A stretch of DNA of 64,000 nucleotides from assembly GCA_002695005.1 (NCBI GenBank), contig NZNT01000013.1, positions 1 through 64,000 of the forward strand, given 5' to 3'. Made by a program: the position numbers and the translations under genes. The notes beneath the pieces are model-generated. The model searched no databases and had not been told where the DNA came from. It saw nothing but the letters and a program-made list of their open reading frames with translations. This stretch comes from Maritimibacter sp. GTDB lineage: Bacteria > Pseudomonadota > Alphaproteobacteria > Rhodobacterales > Rhodobacteraceae. This document shows, in pieces, positions 35,539-44,773 of this stretch (positions are counted from its first letter, which is position 1; every line of letters begins with the position of its first letter).

Positions 35539-38121
35539 ATGGAAACCAATTCAAAAACTGTGCGGGGCGCCGGCTTTCGCTTGAACTCAATCTTCATCAA
35601 ACTCGCCGGGGTGGTTTTTGCCATGGCCGTCGCACTGACCGGACTTGTGTCCTGGTTCAATACAGGCGCGACAGTCTACGAACTCGAAAACGCCATCAAG
35701 CACAGCGGGCATGAGATCACGAGGATCGTCACCGCGAACTTGGCCGGGGACATCGCATTCGGCGACAAAGAGTCGATCAAGGAGCAGATTGCGAACCTGA
35801 CAGATCAGGAGAATTCCGAAACACAACATGGCGTTGCGGTAAAATCCGACGGAACTGTCGTGGTGTCCCATGGCACGACCCCAGTGCAAGCCGAACCCTT
35901 GTCGAGGCTGGCCGAGAAGGCGGTGAACACCGGCGAAACAGTTGTCTCTGACGATGGCATGCAGATCGCCGTACCGGCGCGCTACGGCGACGGGGTCGTC
36001 GGCGCCTTGGCACTGTCGTGGTCGGCGGAGCATGCGATCGCCGGCGCGCAGGCTACGCAGTTCTGGGTGCTCGGAATCTCGATGGGTACCGTTGTCGTCC
36101 TCATTGTTCTGATGATGCTTGGACTTCGGGCCTGGCTTACGAAGCCGCTTGTGCGGACGGCTCATCAAGTGAATGAGGTGTCGCAAGAACGGTTCGACAT
36201 CGACGTCCACGCCGCGAAACGAGGCGATGAACTTGGCGACCTCGGAAAATCAGTAGAAGAACTCCGGCAAACGCTCATGAAGGGGAAGGAAACCGCGCGC
36301 ATGAACCGCTTTCGCGGAAAGGCGTTCGAATCCAGCTCTGCGGCCATCATGATGACAGATGCGGACATGGTCATCACGCAGACGAACCAGTCAGTGACAG
36401 AGATCTTCGAGAAATACGCTGAGCATTTTAAGACCGTAGCTCAGGATTTTGACCCTCAGAAGGTGGTCGGCAGTAATATGGACGTGTTTCATGCCGGTGC
36501 ATTGAAGGCACGCGTCCGCAAACTGCTTTCTGACCCGTCCAACCTTCCGTTTCAGGCGAATATCAGCGTCGGGCCCACGCGATTCCAACTTGTGATCAGC
36601 AGCGTGCGATCTGATGCCGGCAATATCGAAGGCTATGTCGTTGAATGGACGGATAAGACCAGAGAATACATGAACGACGCTATTCTTGCCGCCATCGAGG
36701 AAAACCAGATCAAGGCCGAATTCACAGTTGATGGCCACATCGTCGATGCGAATACTCACTTCGCGAACGCCTGCCGTGCATCTATCGATTCCCTCAAGGC
36801 AGCCGGGGCTGACGACATTTTCGACTTCGATACCGAAATGGCAGAATCCAAAGGCACGGTGTTTGATCGCCTACGGCGGGGCGAGTCTGTTTATGGATCC
36901 TTCCGCCTTCAACGCCAAGGGGGTGGTCATGCCGTCGTTGATGGCGGCTTTACGCCCGTGCGCGATGTGAAAGGCAACCTTCTTCATATTATTCTCGTCG
37001 GTAACGACGTAACGGAAGTGCGCGAGAGCATTGCCGCGGCAGAAAGCGAAAGACGTCGGGTGAAGGCCGCGCAGGATGGCGTCGTGGACGCCCTTCGTGG
37101 CGGTCTCGAGAGCCTGGCCGAGGGCGACTTGATGACCCGGATCGACGATGCGTTCCCCGAGGATTACGAACAGTTGCGCAACGACTTCAACCGTGCGGCG
37201 GACAAGCTGCTGGAGGCGATGCGCGGCGTGATCGAGAACGCCGACCTCATCACCGGCGAGGCCTCGGAAATCTCCTCCGCCGCAGACGACCTCTCTGCCC
37301 GGACCGAGAAACAGGCCGCGACGCTGGAAGAAACCGCCTCGGCGCTCGACCAGTTGACCTCCTCGGTGCGCTCGGCGGCGGATGGCGCGGCCCATGCCAA
37401 CGAGATCGTCGAGAAGGCGCGAGAGAATGCCGCGGCTTCGGGTGAGGTCGTGCGCGAAGCTGTCGGTGCGATGGGCGAGATCGAAACCAGTTCGACCCAG
37501 ATTTCCAAGATCACCGGCGTGATCGACGACATCGCCTTCCAGACCAACCTGCTCGCGCTCAACGCAGGGGTGGAGGCGGCCCGCGCGGGCGAGGCCGGGC
37601 GTGGCTTCGCGGTCGTGGCCTCGGAGGTGCGCGCACTGGCGCAGCGCTCGTCCGATGCCGCACGCGAGATCAACGAGCTCATCTCCGCCTCGGGCGGGCA
37701 GGTGAAGCGCGGCGTGAGCCTCGTCGGGCAGGCCGGTGAGGCGCTGAAGGGGATCGTCGAGAGCGTGACCGAGATCAGCCGGAACGTCTCGGAGATCGCC
37801 GTCAGCGCGCGCGAGCAAAGCTCGGGCCTTGCCGAGATCAACACGGCGGTGAACCAACTCGACCAGGTGACGCAACAGAACGCCGCGATGTTCGAGGAGA
37901 CGACGGCGGCGAGCCACGCGCTCACCCGTGAGGCCGAGACGCTGGCGCGCACGATGGGACGATTCCGCACCGGAGACGCGGGGGCTGGCGCCGCCGAACC
38001 CCCCGCGGACTTTGCCTCCCGCCGCGTTGCGCCCAAGCCACCCGCCGCTGCGGTGCCGCTCGCGACACAAGCAGTTGCCACGCAGGTCGTCGATGACGAC
38101 GACGGGTGGGACGAATTCTGA
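35539..38121 (+). CDS. Methyl-accepting chemotaxis protein with PAS domains (860 aa)
   Basis: A membrane chemoreceptor. TM1 (about 19-40), a periplasmic region of about 130 residues, TM2 (174-198), HAMP, two PAS-like domains (about 255-490), and the methyl-accepting signalling domain with the hairpin tip IDDIAFQTNLLALNAGVEAARAG. The last five residues, GWDEF, after a flexible linker, fit the W-x-x-F pentapeptide that docks CheR and CheB. The signalling half (from about 37,020) is clearly more GC-rich than the sensing half. It is followed by cheB and cheD. Confidence 0.93.
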   Translation: METNSKTVRGAGFRLNSIFIKLAGVVFAMAVALTGLVSWFNTGATVYELENAIKHSGHEITRIVTANLAGDIAFGDKESIKEQIANLTDQENSETQHGVAVKSDGTVVVSHGTTPVQAEPLSRLAEKAVNTGETVVSDDGMQIAVPARYGDGVVGALALSWSAEHAIAGAQATQFWVLGISMGTVVVLIVLMMLGLRAWLTKPLVRTAHQVNEVSQERFDIDVHAAKRGDELGDLGKSVEELRQTLMKGKETARMNRFRGKAFESSSAAIMMTDADMVITQTNQSVTEIFEKYAEHFKTVAQDFDPQKVVGSNMDVFHAGALKARVRKLLSDPSNLPFQANISVGPTRFQLVISSVRSDAGNIEGYVVEWTDKTREYMNDAILAAIEENQIKAEFTVDGHIVDANTHFANACRASIDSLKAAGADDIFDFDTEMAESKGTVFDRLRRGESVYGSFRLQRQGGGHAVVDGGFTPVRDVKGNLLHIILVGNDVTEVRESIAAAESERRRVKAAQDGVVDALRGGLESLAEGDLMTRIDDAFPEDYEQLRNDFNRAADKLLEAMRGVIENADLITGEASEISSAADDLSARTEKQAATLEETASALDQLTSSVRSAADGAAHANEIVEKARENAAASGEVVREAVGAMGEIETSSTQISKITGVIDDIAFQTNLLALNAGVEAARAGEAGRGFAVVASEVRALAQRSSDAAREINELISASGGQVKRGVSLVGQAGEALKGIVESVTEISRNVSEIAVSAREQSSGLAEINTAVNQLDQVTQQNAAMFEETTAASHALTREAETLARTMGRFRTGDAGAGAAEPPADFASRRVAPKPPAAAVPLATQAVATQVVDDDDGWDEF

Positions 38122-38135
38122 GGCGCGGTCCAGAC

Positions 38136-39194
38136 ATGAAGAATCCCCGTCGGGTCCTGATTGTAGATGACTCTCCTACAATGCGGCGCTTGATCCGCAG
38201 CGGAATAGAACGCGAGCCACGTCTGCAGGTGGTGGGCGAGGCAGGTTCGGCCCGTGACGCCAGGGAATTGGTGAAGCAACTCCAACCGGACATCTTGACG
38301 CTCGATGTCGAAATGCCTGGGATGGACGGCCTTGAGTTTCTCAGGCGTCTAATGAAGGCCCGACCAATGCCGGTCGTCATGGTATCCTCTTTGACAAGAG
38401 AAGGCAGTGACTTGGCCCTGCAAGCGCTTTCGCATGGAGCACTCGACTGTGTCGAAAAACCCCGATTTGGGGAAGCCAGCAGAACGTTTTCGCGTCTTAC
38501 AAGTATGCTTGTGGAGTTGGCGGATGCCGTGCCTGGTCGCCGACCAAGACTGGACCCAGTCCATCACGAAAAAAATTCCGATGCGCGGCATGCGTGGAAC
38601 GGCAAGACGGTGTTGATGGGCGCTTCGACGGGAGGCGTTGAAGCTCTTGAAACAGTATTCCGAGCTTTTCCCTCAGATTGTCCGCCCACGCTTGTTACTC
38701 AGCACATGCCGGCCGAGTTTCTGTCCCGTTTCGCAGCTAGGTTGAATTCAATGATCGCTCCAACTGTTCGGCTGGCAAGACACGGCGACAAGCTTCAGCA
38801 AGGTGAAATTCTTATCGCCCCGGGCGGCGCTCATCATATGGGCCTCGACGCGCAGTTCGGAATGAACACTACCCTGAAGGCGGGTGAAAAACGATCAGGA
38901 CACCGCCCTTCAGTCGATGAACTCTTCCTGTCGGCTGCGCCGCATGCCGAGCGCATTGTAGCCGCTTTACTGACTGGTATGGGTCAGGACGGTGCTCGCG
39001 GACTGCTCGAGTTGCGATTGAACGGAGCCAAAACCTTTGCTCAGGACGAAGCCACGTGTGTCGTGTATGGAATGCCGAGGGTGGCCGCCGAACTCGGTGG
39101 GGTGGAGCGTTCCGTACCTATTCATGGATTAGCTCCTGCTCTCCTAGCTGCGACCGCCGAAAAAAATGAATCTATGGATCTTCCGAATGCCTGA
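38136..39194 (+). CDS. cheB: Chemotaxis methylesterase/deamidase CheB (352 aa)
   Basis: An N-terminal receiver (VLIVDDSPTMRRL, phosphorylation Asp in LTLDVEMPGMDG) is joined to the methylesterase domain with Ser in GASTGG, His in TQHMP and Asp in TGMGQDGARG. It removes methyl groups from the adjacent MCP for adaptation. The ATG at 38,136 is chosen because the receiver starts there; the open frame begins ten codons earlier inside the MCP gene. It overlaps cheD. Codon use is less GC-rich than the backbone. Confidence 0.96.
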   Translation: MKNPRRVLIVDDSPTMRRLIRSGIEREPRLQVVGEAGSARDARELVKQLQPDILTLDVEMPGMDGLEFLRRLMKARPMPVVMVSSLTREGSDLALQALSHGALDCVEKPRFGEASRTFSRLTSMLVELADAVPGRRPRLDPVHHEKNSDARHAWNGKTVLMGASTGGVEALETVFRAFPSDCPPTLVTQHMPAEFLSRFAARLNSMIAPTVRLARHGDKLQQGEILIAPGGAHHMGLDAQFGMNTTLKAGEKRSGHRPSVDELFLSAAPHAERIVAALLTGMGQDGARGLLELRLNGAKTFAQDEATCVVYGMPRVAAELGGVERSVPIHGLAPALLAATAEKNESMDLPNA

Positions 39195-39714
39195 TTTAAA
39201 GAACCGCAAGTTGGGACGGGTTTACATATCGCAGGGAGAATTTGCTATCGACGGCGGGGACGAAGCGCTGATCGCGACATTGCTCGGATCTTGTATTTCA
39301 GCTTGCCTTTGGGACCAGAAACGCCAAATAGGGGGCATGAACCACGTCGTGTTTGTGGACGAAACGCGAAATAGGGGCCGATCATACGGGCATGGTGTTA
39401 ATGCCATGGAGCTATTGCTGAATGGTCTCTTCAGATTGGGTGCTAACCGCGAAGACCTTCGGGCAAAGGTTTTTGGTGGCGCTAGCATGATAGATGGATT
39501 GTCTGATTCCGGTATCCAAAACGCCAATTTTGTACGTACTTTCCTTCAACGCGAAACCATTCAGATCGTTGGAGAGGACACAGGAGGCCGGCGGGCAAGA
39601 CGATTGGAATTCTGGCCAGGAAGTGGACGTGCAAGGGTCAAATATGTTTCACAGAGTGTACCAATAATGAGGGAGATAGAACCCAAAGTCGCAAACGGTG
39701 TCGAACTGTTTTAG
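39187..39714 (+). CDS. cheD: Chemoreceptor glutamine deamidase CheD (175 aa)
   Basis: Deamidates Gln residues of MCPs. The catalytic Cys lies in LGSCISACLWD and the His in GGMNHVVF, with the GGASMIDG and WPGSGRARVKY regions typical of CheD. ATG 39,187 overlaps the cheB end by eight bases; an upstream ATG at 39,166 is possible. It ends the plus-strand receptor operon. Confidence 0.94.
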   Translation: MPDLKNRKLGRVYISQGEFAIDGGDEALIATLLGSCISACLWDQKRQIGGMNHVVFVDETRNRGRSYGHGVNAMELLLNGLFRLGANREDLRAKVFGGASMIDGLSDSGIQNANFVRTFLQRETIQIVGEDTGGRRARRLEFWPGSGRARVKYVSQSVPIMREIEPKVANGVELF

Positions 39715-40392
39715 GTAAGTCCAAGACGCAATCGCTGGACTAGGCCTTGCGCCAGCCTCGCTATCCCCGTCGTTCTCAGGCAATTCGCTTTGTCACGGTT
39801 CGAGAAACGAGCTGTGTTGATGTCGCGCTAGGCTGCAGAGTGTGGGGTAGGCTGTGCCGCGGTTATCAGTTCGGCATGTCGCAAGGTTCACTGCAAGGCG
39901 CAAGTCTGATTGGCCGTACCTAGTGTGTTAGCAACGCCGAAGAGCACGACTTCTGAAAGTTGAGGTCACCGCTGGTTCTTTTTGCACCGGCGTACGAGTT
40001 GGTAGCTTGGGGACGGCGGCCAATATGCAGACTGGTTTAACAAAGGGCTGGGAAGAAAACCTGCTTAGAACCCGAATCCAAAAGAAAGCAGACATACTGC
40101 TAGATGAAATACACACCGATGATAGTGGCGGAACTGGATCGAAATCATGTTCAGAAAATTGAAAAACGGGCGAAGCGTAGGGAGCAGTGATAACCCACGT
40201 GCCAAAGCCTTCCTGCCGATTATCACTCTCGCAGCCGTCCTCTTCTACTTTCTTTGGATTGTCTAAACTCTACAGACCGCCCGAATTTTGGATCGGGTCT
40301 GCGAACAACGCCTGAAATGGCGTGCCCCAACCAACGCAGGTTGAGTCCATGATAATTAGTTCGATCCTTCGACACGAAAATAGCCTGTATCG
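39715..40392. other. 678-base convergent gap between chemotaxis operons
   Basis: No long gene. It holds an open plus-strand frame from 39,932 to 40,162 (ATG at 40,025, 45 aa) with no recognisable product, overlapping a more convincing 39-aa membrane ORF. Just after that, CAGACC and GGTCTG (about 40,271-40,297) can form an imperfect stem. The base composition is AT-richer than the surroundings. Confidence 0.45.
40147..40266 (+). CDS. Possible 39-aa single-helix membrane protein
   Basis: The ATG at 40,147 opens 39 codons ending in TAA. The first 20 residues are basic and polar; residues 23-39 (FLPIITLAAVLFYFLWI) are one strongly hydrophobic segment that reaches the C-terminus. A random short frame would rarely give such a clean tail-anchor layout, but only a weak ribosome-binding site (GGA) is visible. 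It lies between cheD and the end of the cheA operon. Function unknown. Confidence 0.4.
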   Translation: MFRKLKNGRSVGSSDNPRAKAFLPIITLAAVLFYFLWIV

Positions 40393-40785
40393 TCAGAACC
40401 AATCGGTTGGGTTGTCATCACGATGTGAGCTTCTTGCGTGAACCGACGAGCCAGAAATGAGGCGGTCCCGAAGGCTTCTCAGGATGATCTTGCTTGCGAG
40501 GTCGTTGCTATTTAGAGGATTGTCAGGCTGTGTGTTTGAAAGGAAACTCGCAACGTTGGCGAGGTCAGAAACGGTCTGCTGGAGCCGATCCAGCTCTTGA
40601 AGCATATGAAACTCCGCGATCAAATCCGGATGGCTGCTCTTTTCGAGAAGAGCGGCAATCAGGTGCTGCAGCATTTGGCAGACGTCAGATGCGCGCTCTA
40701 ATTCACTTGCAACGATCGCTAGGACGCCGCAACTTCCGAGTTCGCAGACGGAGTCCTCTCCCTGCATGTCCTTTTCTGGTCGCAT
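40393..40785 (-). CDS. Unknown helical protein at the end of the che operon (130 aa)
   Basis: No family recognised. Residues 20-85 are predicted helical (ELERASDVCQMLQHLIAALLEK, then AEFHMLQELDRLQQTVSDLANVASFL), and the polar tail ends in DDNPTDWF. It starts three bases after the cheY stop, so it belongs to the operon. The position is one where a CheY-phosphatase or adaptor would make sense, and the acidic-aromatic C-terminus recalls the CheY-binding end of CheZ, but sequence support is thin. Confidence 0.55.
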   Translation of the reverse strand: MRPEKDMQGEDSVCELGSCGVLAIVASELERASDVCQMLQHLIAALLEKSSHPDLIAEFHMLQELDRLQQTVSDLANVASFLSNTQPDNPLNSNDLASKIILRSLRDRLISGSSVHARSSHRDDNPTDWF

Positions 40786-40788
40786 GAC

Positions 40789-41175
40789 TTACAAACGGCC
40801 CACAATTGCTTCTACGGCCTTGCGTAGGTCATCTGGATTGAAAGGTTTCGCGAGGAAATTGTTCATTCCGAGTTTCTTCCCGGTTTCTATTATAGATTTT
40901 TCCGCCTTGCCAGTTATCAAGAGGAACCCGACATTGCTGGTCTTCGGAGCGTTTCGGAGCACATGAAGCAATTGTAACCCGTTCATCCCGGGCATGTTCA
41001 TGTCCGAAATGACCATGTGCACAGGCCAAGATTTCAACTTTTGCAAAGCGCTGTGTCCATCGGCGACACTTTCCACGTGTCGGATCCCAAAACCGTCAAG
41101 GGCCTGCGTTATCAAGCCACGACTGGTCGACATGTCGTCCACTACCAATACGCGGAGTTGATCTCGCACAGACAT
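40789..41175 (-). CDS. cheY: Response regulator CheY (128 aa)
   Basis: A stand-alone receiver that carries the signal to the flagellar motor. The acidic pair (VVDDM), phosphorylation Asp (ISDMNMPGMNG), Thr (LITGKA) and Lys (AKPF) are all present. Its start overlaps the cheR stop by one base (TAATG). A second CheY-like gene lies upstream of cheA; which one reaches the motor is not known. Confidence 0.93.
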   Translation of the reverse strand: MSVRDQLRVLVVDDMSTSRGLITQALDGFGIRHVESVADGHSALQKLKSWPVHMVISDMNMPGMNGLQLLHVLRNAPKTSNVGFLLITGKAEKSIIETGKKLGMNNFLAKPFNPDDLRKAVEAIVGRL

Positions 41176-42077
41176 TAGCGCACCTTTCCATTCAGGGGGG
41201 CAAGTTCACCCGTGCGGCGGTAGGCTGTCACGTGAGCTTTTCCAAAATATTTCTCTGCCGAAGTATGGATACGCTCGCTGTGCCCAAGCATTAACCATCC
41301 GCCGGGCGCAAGAATACTAGCAAAGCGACGCCATAGTGTGGCTTGTGTTTCCATGTCAAAGTAAATCACCACATTCCGACAGAAAATCACATCGAACTGC
41401 CCGGTCATTGGCCACGGATTCAGTAGATTCAAGACCCTGAAGGAAATCATGGATCGAAGATCTACCCCAAATGCTTGCCCATTCTTTTCTTGTTGATGCA
41501 GAAAACGAGACCTTTGTTGCTCGCTCAATCCGCCAAGCATATGCTCGGGGTATGCACCAGCCTTTCCAAACTCTACGACGGTCGGATCGATGTCGGTAGC
41601 AAGAATGCGGGCGCCACGGACCGCGTGCAAGTCTGCTTCCGCCAGCGTCATGGCTATCGAGTACGGTTCTTGTCCATTTGCACAACCTGCTGACCAGATC
41701 CTGATTGGTTCGGCACCAGGCCGTCTAGCAAGCTCGGGAAGGATTTGCGTTTTCAGGAGTTCAAAATGATGCTTTTCGCGGAAGAAATGCGACACATTCG
41801 TCGTGAGAGCCGAAATCATCAGGCCTAGTTCTATCTGGCCCTCGGCGCTTTCTACGTGCGAGCAATAGTCATCGAAATCTACCAATTGCAAAGCGCGCAG
41901 GCGCCGAGCCAATCGCGTTCTGACCATATCGGCTTTGCTCTCGGCAATAGATAGGCCTGCTTCGCGCATAGCCAGGGCCGCTATGCGACGGAATGCTGCC
42001 TTGGACAGGCGTGGTCCATGTAGACCTTTGTCTGCACGGGGCGATTTCGGAGCCTTCATGTTAGGAAATGTATTCAA
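41175..42077 (-). CDS. cheR: Chemotaxis methyltransferase CheR (300 aa)
   Basis: Methylates Glu residues of MCPs. The N-terminal helical domain is followed by the SAM-binding core (IWSAGCANGQEPYSIAM, the family motif I) and FDVIFCRNVVIYFD, with the small beta-subdomain that docks receptor pentapeptides inserted between. This fits the GWDEF end of the MCP in this window. ATGA overlap with cheW, one-base overlap with cheY. Confidence 0.96.
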   Translation of the reverse strand: MNTFPNMKAPKSPRADKGLHGPRLSKAAFRRIAALAMREAGLSIAESKADMVRTRLARRLRALQLVDFDDYCSHVESAEGQIELGLMISALTTNVSHFFREKHHFELLKTQILPELARRPGAEPIRIWSAGCANGQEPYSIAMTLAEADLHAVRGARILATDIDPTVVEFGKAGAYPEHMLGGLSEQQRSRFLHQQEKNGQAFGVDLRSMISFRVLNLLNPWPMTGQFDVIFCRNVVIYFDMETQATLWRRFASILAPGGWLMLGHSERIHTSAEKYFGKAHVTAYRRTGELAPLNGKVR

Positions 42078-42553
42078 GCGGCTTCCTCATCCGACGAGGG
42101 CACCACCGCGGTCAGGTCGAGCACGCGGATCATCCGGTTTTCCATTATAGTGAGCGCCGACACGAAACTGCGCTGTTGATCGGCCGGCAGATCAGGTGGG
42201 GGTTGGAGATCTTCATGCGAAATTGCAAGAATATCGGAAACCGCATCGACCATGAGTCCGACCACGCGTTCTCCAGTCGCCACGACGATAATGACGTTTC
42301 TTTGCGTGTCAGTTTCCGTGTGCATGTCGAGACGGCAGGCAAGATCCATAATTGGGAGTACAGTTCCGCGCAAGTTGATCACGCCCCGCATGAAACTGGG
42401 AGAGTGAGGCAGAGTCGTGGCCTTAGCGCCGCCGCGGATTTCTCGCACTTGCATGATGTCGACGCAGTAGTCCTGTCCGCCGACGAGAAACGATAAGTAT
42501 TCTCGGACCGAACCATCACCCGAATAGTCCTTAATCGCTTCAGAGTCGGTCAT
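42074..42553 (-). CDS. cheW: Chemotaxis adaptor CheW (159 aa)
   Basis: Couples CheA to receptors. Shows the CheW SH3-like pattern: YLSFLVGGQDYCVDIMQVREI, then LPHSPSFMRGVINLRGTVLPIMDL and RVVGLMVDAVSDIL. The length is normal. Its start overlaps the cheA stop by four bases and its stop overlaps the cheR start by four. Confidence 0.96.
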   Translation of the reverse strand: MTDSEAIKDYSGDGSVREYLSFLVGGQDYCVDIMQVREIRGGAKATTLPHSPSFMRGVINLRGTVLPIMDLACRLDMHTETDTQRNVIIVVATGERVVGLMVDAVSDILAISHEDLQPPPDLPADQQRSFVSALTIMENRMIRVLDLTAVVPSSDEEAA

Positions 42554-44769
42554 TCTTCTGCTCCTGAGCTGTTTAAATTTTCATGGTTTGAGATCTGATG
42601 GCGTGGCGCTTTGGGCCGGGTGCGACCGCTGGCTTGGGTGATCAGGTCTATTGGGTCCAGGATTAGCGCGATCTGGCCATCGCCAAGGATTGTTGCAGCT
42701 GCAATGCCGGGCACGCGGCCATAGCTTTCCTGAAGGCCCTTTATGACGACTTGGCGCTGATCCTCGATGGCGTCGACGACGACCGCGGCTGCGAGTCCAT
42801 CTTCCTGGCCGATCAAAAGGACCACACCGCCGGTGTAGTCATCCAGAGGAGCACGATAGCCAAGCTCAGCGCCCAGATCGATTAGCGGGACAAAGCTGTC
42901 ACGGATATTGACGACATGAGTCGAAGGTCCGAACGCGCGGAGGTCTTCCTGCGTCACGGCCAGCGTTTCGAATATTGAATTCAGCGGGACGACAAGGGTC
43001 TCGCCGGCAACGTTCACGACCATTCCGTCAAGCACGGCCAGAGTGAGTGGCAACGAAATTGAAAAAGTCGTGCCATGCCCTGGTTCAGACTGAATCGATA
43101 TCCTGCCGCCCAAGGACTGGATCGCGCTTCGCACCACGTCCATACCTACACCGCGGCCGGACAGGTTGGACACTTCATCCGCGGTCGAGAAGCCAGGCAG
43201 GAACAAAAGGTTGTCGATCTCCCCGTCGCTGAGCTGGCTATCGGCCGGAATGAGGTCTTTCTCGACCGCTTTGCGAAAGACTTTATCGCGATCAATGCCG
43301 GCACCGTCGTCAGCCACCTCGATCACGACACGACCGGAACGATGCACCGCAGTCAGAAAGACAGAACCTTCACGCGCCTTGCCCATTCTTTCGCGGACAT
43401 CATTGGCCTCCAGCCCATGATCTACTGCATTTCGGATCATATGGGTCAAAGGGTCAGCGAGACGTTCGATAACGGTCTTGTCGACTTCGGTGTTTTCACC
43501 ATCGGTGCGCAGCCGGACATCTTTGCCAATGGCTGCCGACGCTTCACGGACGATACGGGACATGCGCTGAAATAGCGACTTCACCGGCTGGGCGCGGATC
43601 ATCATCACGCTTTCCTGGATGTCTCGCGTAAGCTGTTGAAATTCTTCGAGTCCGGTGCTGACCGGTGAGTTTGGCGGAATACCGGCCGCCTGGACGCTTT
43701 GGCTCAGCATCGCCTGATTGAGGACGATCTCGCCAACAAGGTTAACGAGACGATCGATCCGGTCCAGATCAACGCGCACTGTGGCACGCGGTGCGGCGGC
43801 TCCCGCACCAGTCTTGCGTTCGGCAGGAGGCGCAGCTTCCAATCTGGCGGCCGGTGTTTCGGCGACCTCGGGGAAATTCCCCTGTTCGATAGTGGGGGCA
43901 GAGTTCACCTGATCGTTGCGCGGCAGGTCTGGCGCTCCATTATCAGCAGGCCATTCTGCGTCGCCGCCGAGTGGCGGCAGTGGCACCAAAGCCTCCAGGT
44001 TAGAGGAACCCGTCTCTTTCTGCTTGATATCAAGCGTGCAAAGGCCTTCGACGAAATCGAAAGCTTCGGCGATTGCCGCGCGGCCCTCGGTCGTCTCTAG
44101 CGTTAAAGTCCAACCGATATGTGCATGCTCGCAATCCAGTTCGGCGAGGGGGGGAAGGTCGTTGTGATCGCAGGTTACTGAAAGGTCGCCGATGTCGCGG
44201 AGGGCTCGGAACAAAAACAACGGTTCATTGCCGTTGGCGTAAAGCATCGGCCCTGGTTGGAACCTGATCTTCCAAATCGGGTCGGAGACCGTTTCGTCGT
44301 CTTGTCCGTCGAGCGACAGGTCAAGCGACAGTGGCGTAACCTCGAAGTCCACCGTTTCGGCGGTTTGGTCTTCACTCTGGACGCCGCCAATCAGGGTGTC
44401 GAGTTCCGCCAGAACAGGGTCCAGTTTGGCCGAGTCATGGGGGACTTCATCGCGGCATTCGCGGACGAGGTCGCCCAGAACATCGTTGCAAGTAAAGAAC
44501 AATTTTAGGAGGTGAGGATCGGTATCGAGTTTGCCGCTGCGGAGGTCGTCAAGCGCAGTCTCGAACCGGTGCGCGAACCCGACGAGGCCGTCGAGACCGA
44601 AAGCACCGGCGCCGCCTTTGATTGAATGGACCGCGCGGAAGACCACATTGACGGTTTCGGCGTCGCCTTCTCCATCATACATGGATTGCAAGCCATCCTG
44701 AAGCGCTTCGAGCAGTTCTTCGCATTCGATGAAGAAGGATGCCTTGATTTCGGCCATTGGATCGGACAT
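42550..44769 (-). CDS. cheA: Chemotaxis histidine kinase CheA (739 aa)
   Basis: An Hpt domain with the phosphorylated His in FRAVHSIKGGAGAFG (about residue 48), a variable middle, and the dimerisation domain (RVDLDRIDRLVNLVGEIVLNQA). The kinase domain has an N-box (HMIRNAVDHGLE) and G-boxes (DDGAGID, GRGVGMDVV), and a CheW-like domain lies at the end. The length and order are normal for CheA. It lies four bases after a CheY-like gene and overlaps cheW. Confidence 0.96.
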   Translation of the reverse strand: MSDPMAEIKASFFIECEELLEALQDGLQSMYDGEGDAETVNVVFRAVHSIKGGAGAFGLDGLVGFAHRFETALDDLRSGKLDTDPHLLKLFFTCNDVLGDLVRECRDEVPHDSAKLDPVLAELDTLIGGVQSEDQTAETVDFEVTPLSLDLSLDGQDDETVSDPIWKIRFQPGPMLYANGNEPLFLFRALRDIGDLSVTCDHNDLPPLAELDCEHAHIGWTLTLETTEGRAAIAEAFDFVEGLCTLDIKQKETGSSNLEALVPLPPLGGDAEWPADNGAPDLPRNDQVNSAPTIEQGNFPEVAETPAARLEAAPPAERKTGAGAAAPRATVRVDLDRIDRLVNLVGEIVLNQAMLSQSVQAAGIPPNSPVSTGLEEFQQLTRDIQESVMMIRAQPVKSLFQRMSRIVREASAAIGKDVRLRTDGENTEVDKTVIERLADPLTHMIRNAVDHGLEANDVRERMGKAREGSVFLTAVHRSGRVVIEVADDGAGIDRDKVFRKAVEKDLIPADSQLSDGEIDNLLFLPGFSTADEVSNLSGRGVGMDVVRSAIQSLGGRISIQSEPGHGTTFSISLPLTLAVLDGMVVNVAGETLVVPLNSIFETLAVTQEDLRAFGPSTHVVNIRDSFVPLIDLGAELGYRAPLDDYTGGVVLLIGQEDGLAAAVVVDAIEDQRQVVIKGLQESYGRVPGIAAATILGDGQIALILDPIDLITQASGRTRPKAPRHQISNHENLNSSGAEE

Positions 44770-44773
44770 GCGA

